Shown in pieces: positions 61,035 to 64,000 of a stretch of 64,000 nucleotides of DNA. The notes beneath the pieces were generated by a model. The model did not search any database. It was given only the letters and a program-made list of their open reading frames with translations, and was not told the DNA's origin. Numbering within the stretch: the stretch's first letter is position 1; every line of letters starts with the position of its first letter. Source of the stretch: Epiperipatus broadwayi (taxonomy: Eukaryota > Onychophora > Udeonychophora > Euonychophora > Peripatidae); contig JAQFVV010007270.1 of assembly GCA_028023455.1 (NCBI GenBank), positions 50,001-114,000 on the forward strand, given 5' to 3'. Both the position numbers and the translations under genes were made by a program.

Positions 61035-61841
61035 ACATATTAATATAGAGGGGGATGTAAAATAAATTCATAGACAATAGGGACAGCAACGAGTTATATT
61101 ATAAATATAATATTAATTTAATAAAGAAAATAAAGATTAGAACTAAAAGATACAAAATTATATTATTGGAATGTGAAAGATTAGACTTGCAGGCATTACA
61201 TAGTTAATGAGATTAGATTATACATATAATCTCATTATAGAGTGTTTTAATAGAAACTGATGTGTGATATTCAAGTTTATGTCTATATTAATTTGCCAAC
61301 TTTTTAGCTCTGTTGCATCTGTGAAATCATATGGAACATAATAGCCAAAGATATAATTAATCTTATAGCAATTTTATGGCATCTGTTCATATATAACAGA
61401 TTAAGTTGGGCACATAACCAGGTTTAGAGATAATAACATGCTAGTGTGTTAACCTAGATTAAGATTTATCTTAATGCTGGATAAGCATTTAATATAAAAA
61501 AAGAGAAAACTGGTTTATTGTGAATTTACTTATGTGCCTGTAGCTTTGTCTAAAATATGTCTAAAACTAGAAAGGGCAAATGGATCATTATTCACAGGCT
61601 TCAGCATCAAATGCTTAATTGCCTAAGACCGAATGACTAGCTACAAATAAAAACAATAATAGTTCAAGGAGTCAGACAAACATTAATATGACTAATCTGG
61701 ACCCTTGTGTTCCAGTTCTAAAAGAATTTGCTTTACCCAAACTAAGTGAATAAGTGTGACCTCTGTCAGCAAATCATCAAGAAACATGCATCTAAGAAGC
61801 TATTAATGTATATAATGTACTTAGTAAGGACACACTCACAG
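61035..61841. other. spacer between two facing LTRs
   Basis: About 0.8 kb of AT-rich DNA between two AT runs, each of which ends at an LTR start. I see no gene; a frame starting at 61746 runs into the AT repeat and has only a CxxC word near its start. Confidence 0.5.

Positions 61842-64000
<2,159 letters not shown>

Overview
The window looks like gene-poor, very AT-rich (about three quarters A+T by eye) nuclear DNA from an animal, probably an invertebrate. The evidence is the set of Ty3/gypsy LTR retrotransposons, a non-LTR (LINE-type) endonuclease/reverse transcriptase, a probable Penelope-like relic, a tRNA-derived SINE, long (AT)n and (GATA)n microsatellites, and many palindromic repeats. 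There are no bacterial-style operons, and I found no host gene I could defend. The species cannot be named from this sequence alone.

Layout. 1-3.1 kb: AT-rich, no gene; the first few hundred bases resemble part of the LTR of the element at 49-61 kb. 3.1-11.2 kb: a large symmetric structure. Two inverted arms of about 2.6 kb with matching 13-bp ends abut (AT)n tracts and enclose a frameshifted endonuclease + reverse transcriptase fragment; related foldback repeats lie outside both ends. 11.2-16.8 kb: mostly featureless, with one SINE-like box pair, a decayed possible exon on the minus strand and a perfect-looking hairpin repeat. 16.8-18.7 kb and 34.0-34.2 kb: tandem and inverted copies of a repeat of about 0.5 kb, interrupted by the next element.

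18.7-34.0 kb: a 15-kb Ty3/gypsy element on the plus strand with unusually long LTRs (about 4.5 and 4.7 kb). It has a primer site, gag (one internal stop), pol (protease, reverse transcriptase, RNase H, integrase; one frameshift and two stops) and a polypurine tract. 34.3-34.7 kb: a (GATA)n array. 35.4-38.2 kb: a decayed minus-strand element, probably Penelope-like, between 0.36-kb direct repeats. 38.9-42.6 kb: palindromic repeats and a 104-bp SINE with a 16-bp target duplication. 44.5-45.0 kb: another copy of the 0.5-kb repeat.

48.8-61.0 kb: a second giant-LTR element on the minus strand. It carries an intact 668-codon gag related to the first element's gag, but no pol at all. It has its own tRNA-Lys-like primer site (tandemly duplicated) and polypurine tract, so it looks like a gag-only non-autonomous element that would need pol from a relative such as the 18.7-kb element. 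61.9-64.0 kb: the start of a third, diverged LTR of the same family, facing the second across two (AT)n tracts.

Common themes are insertion at (AT)n tracts, LTRs with a TATA box about 0.9-1.0 kb inside the LTR start followed by more than 3 kb of R-U5, and CpG-to-TpG decay between LTR copies, which suggests germline cytosine methylation.
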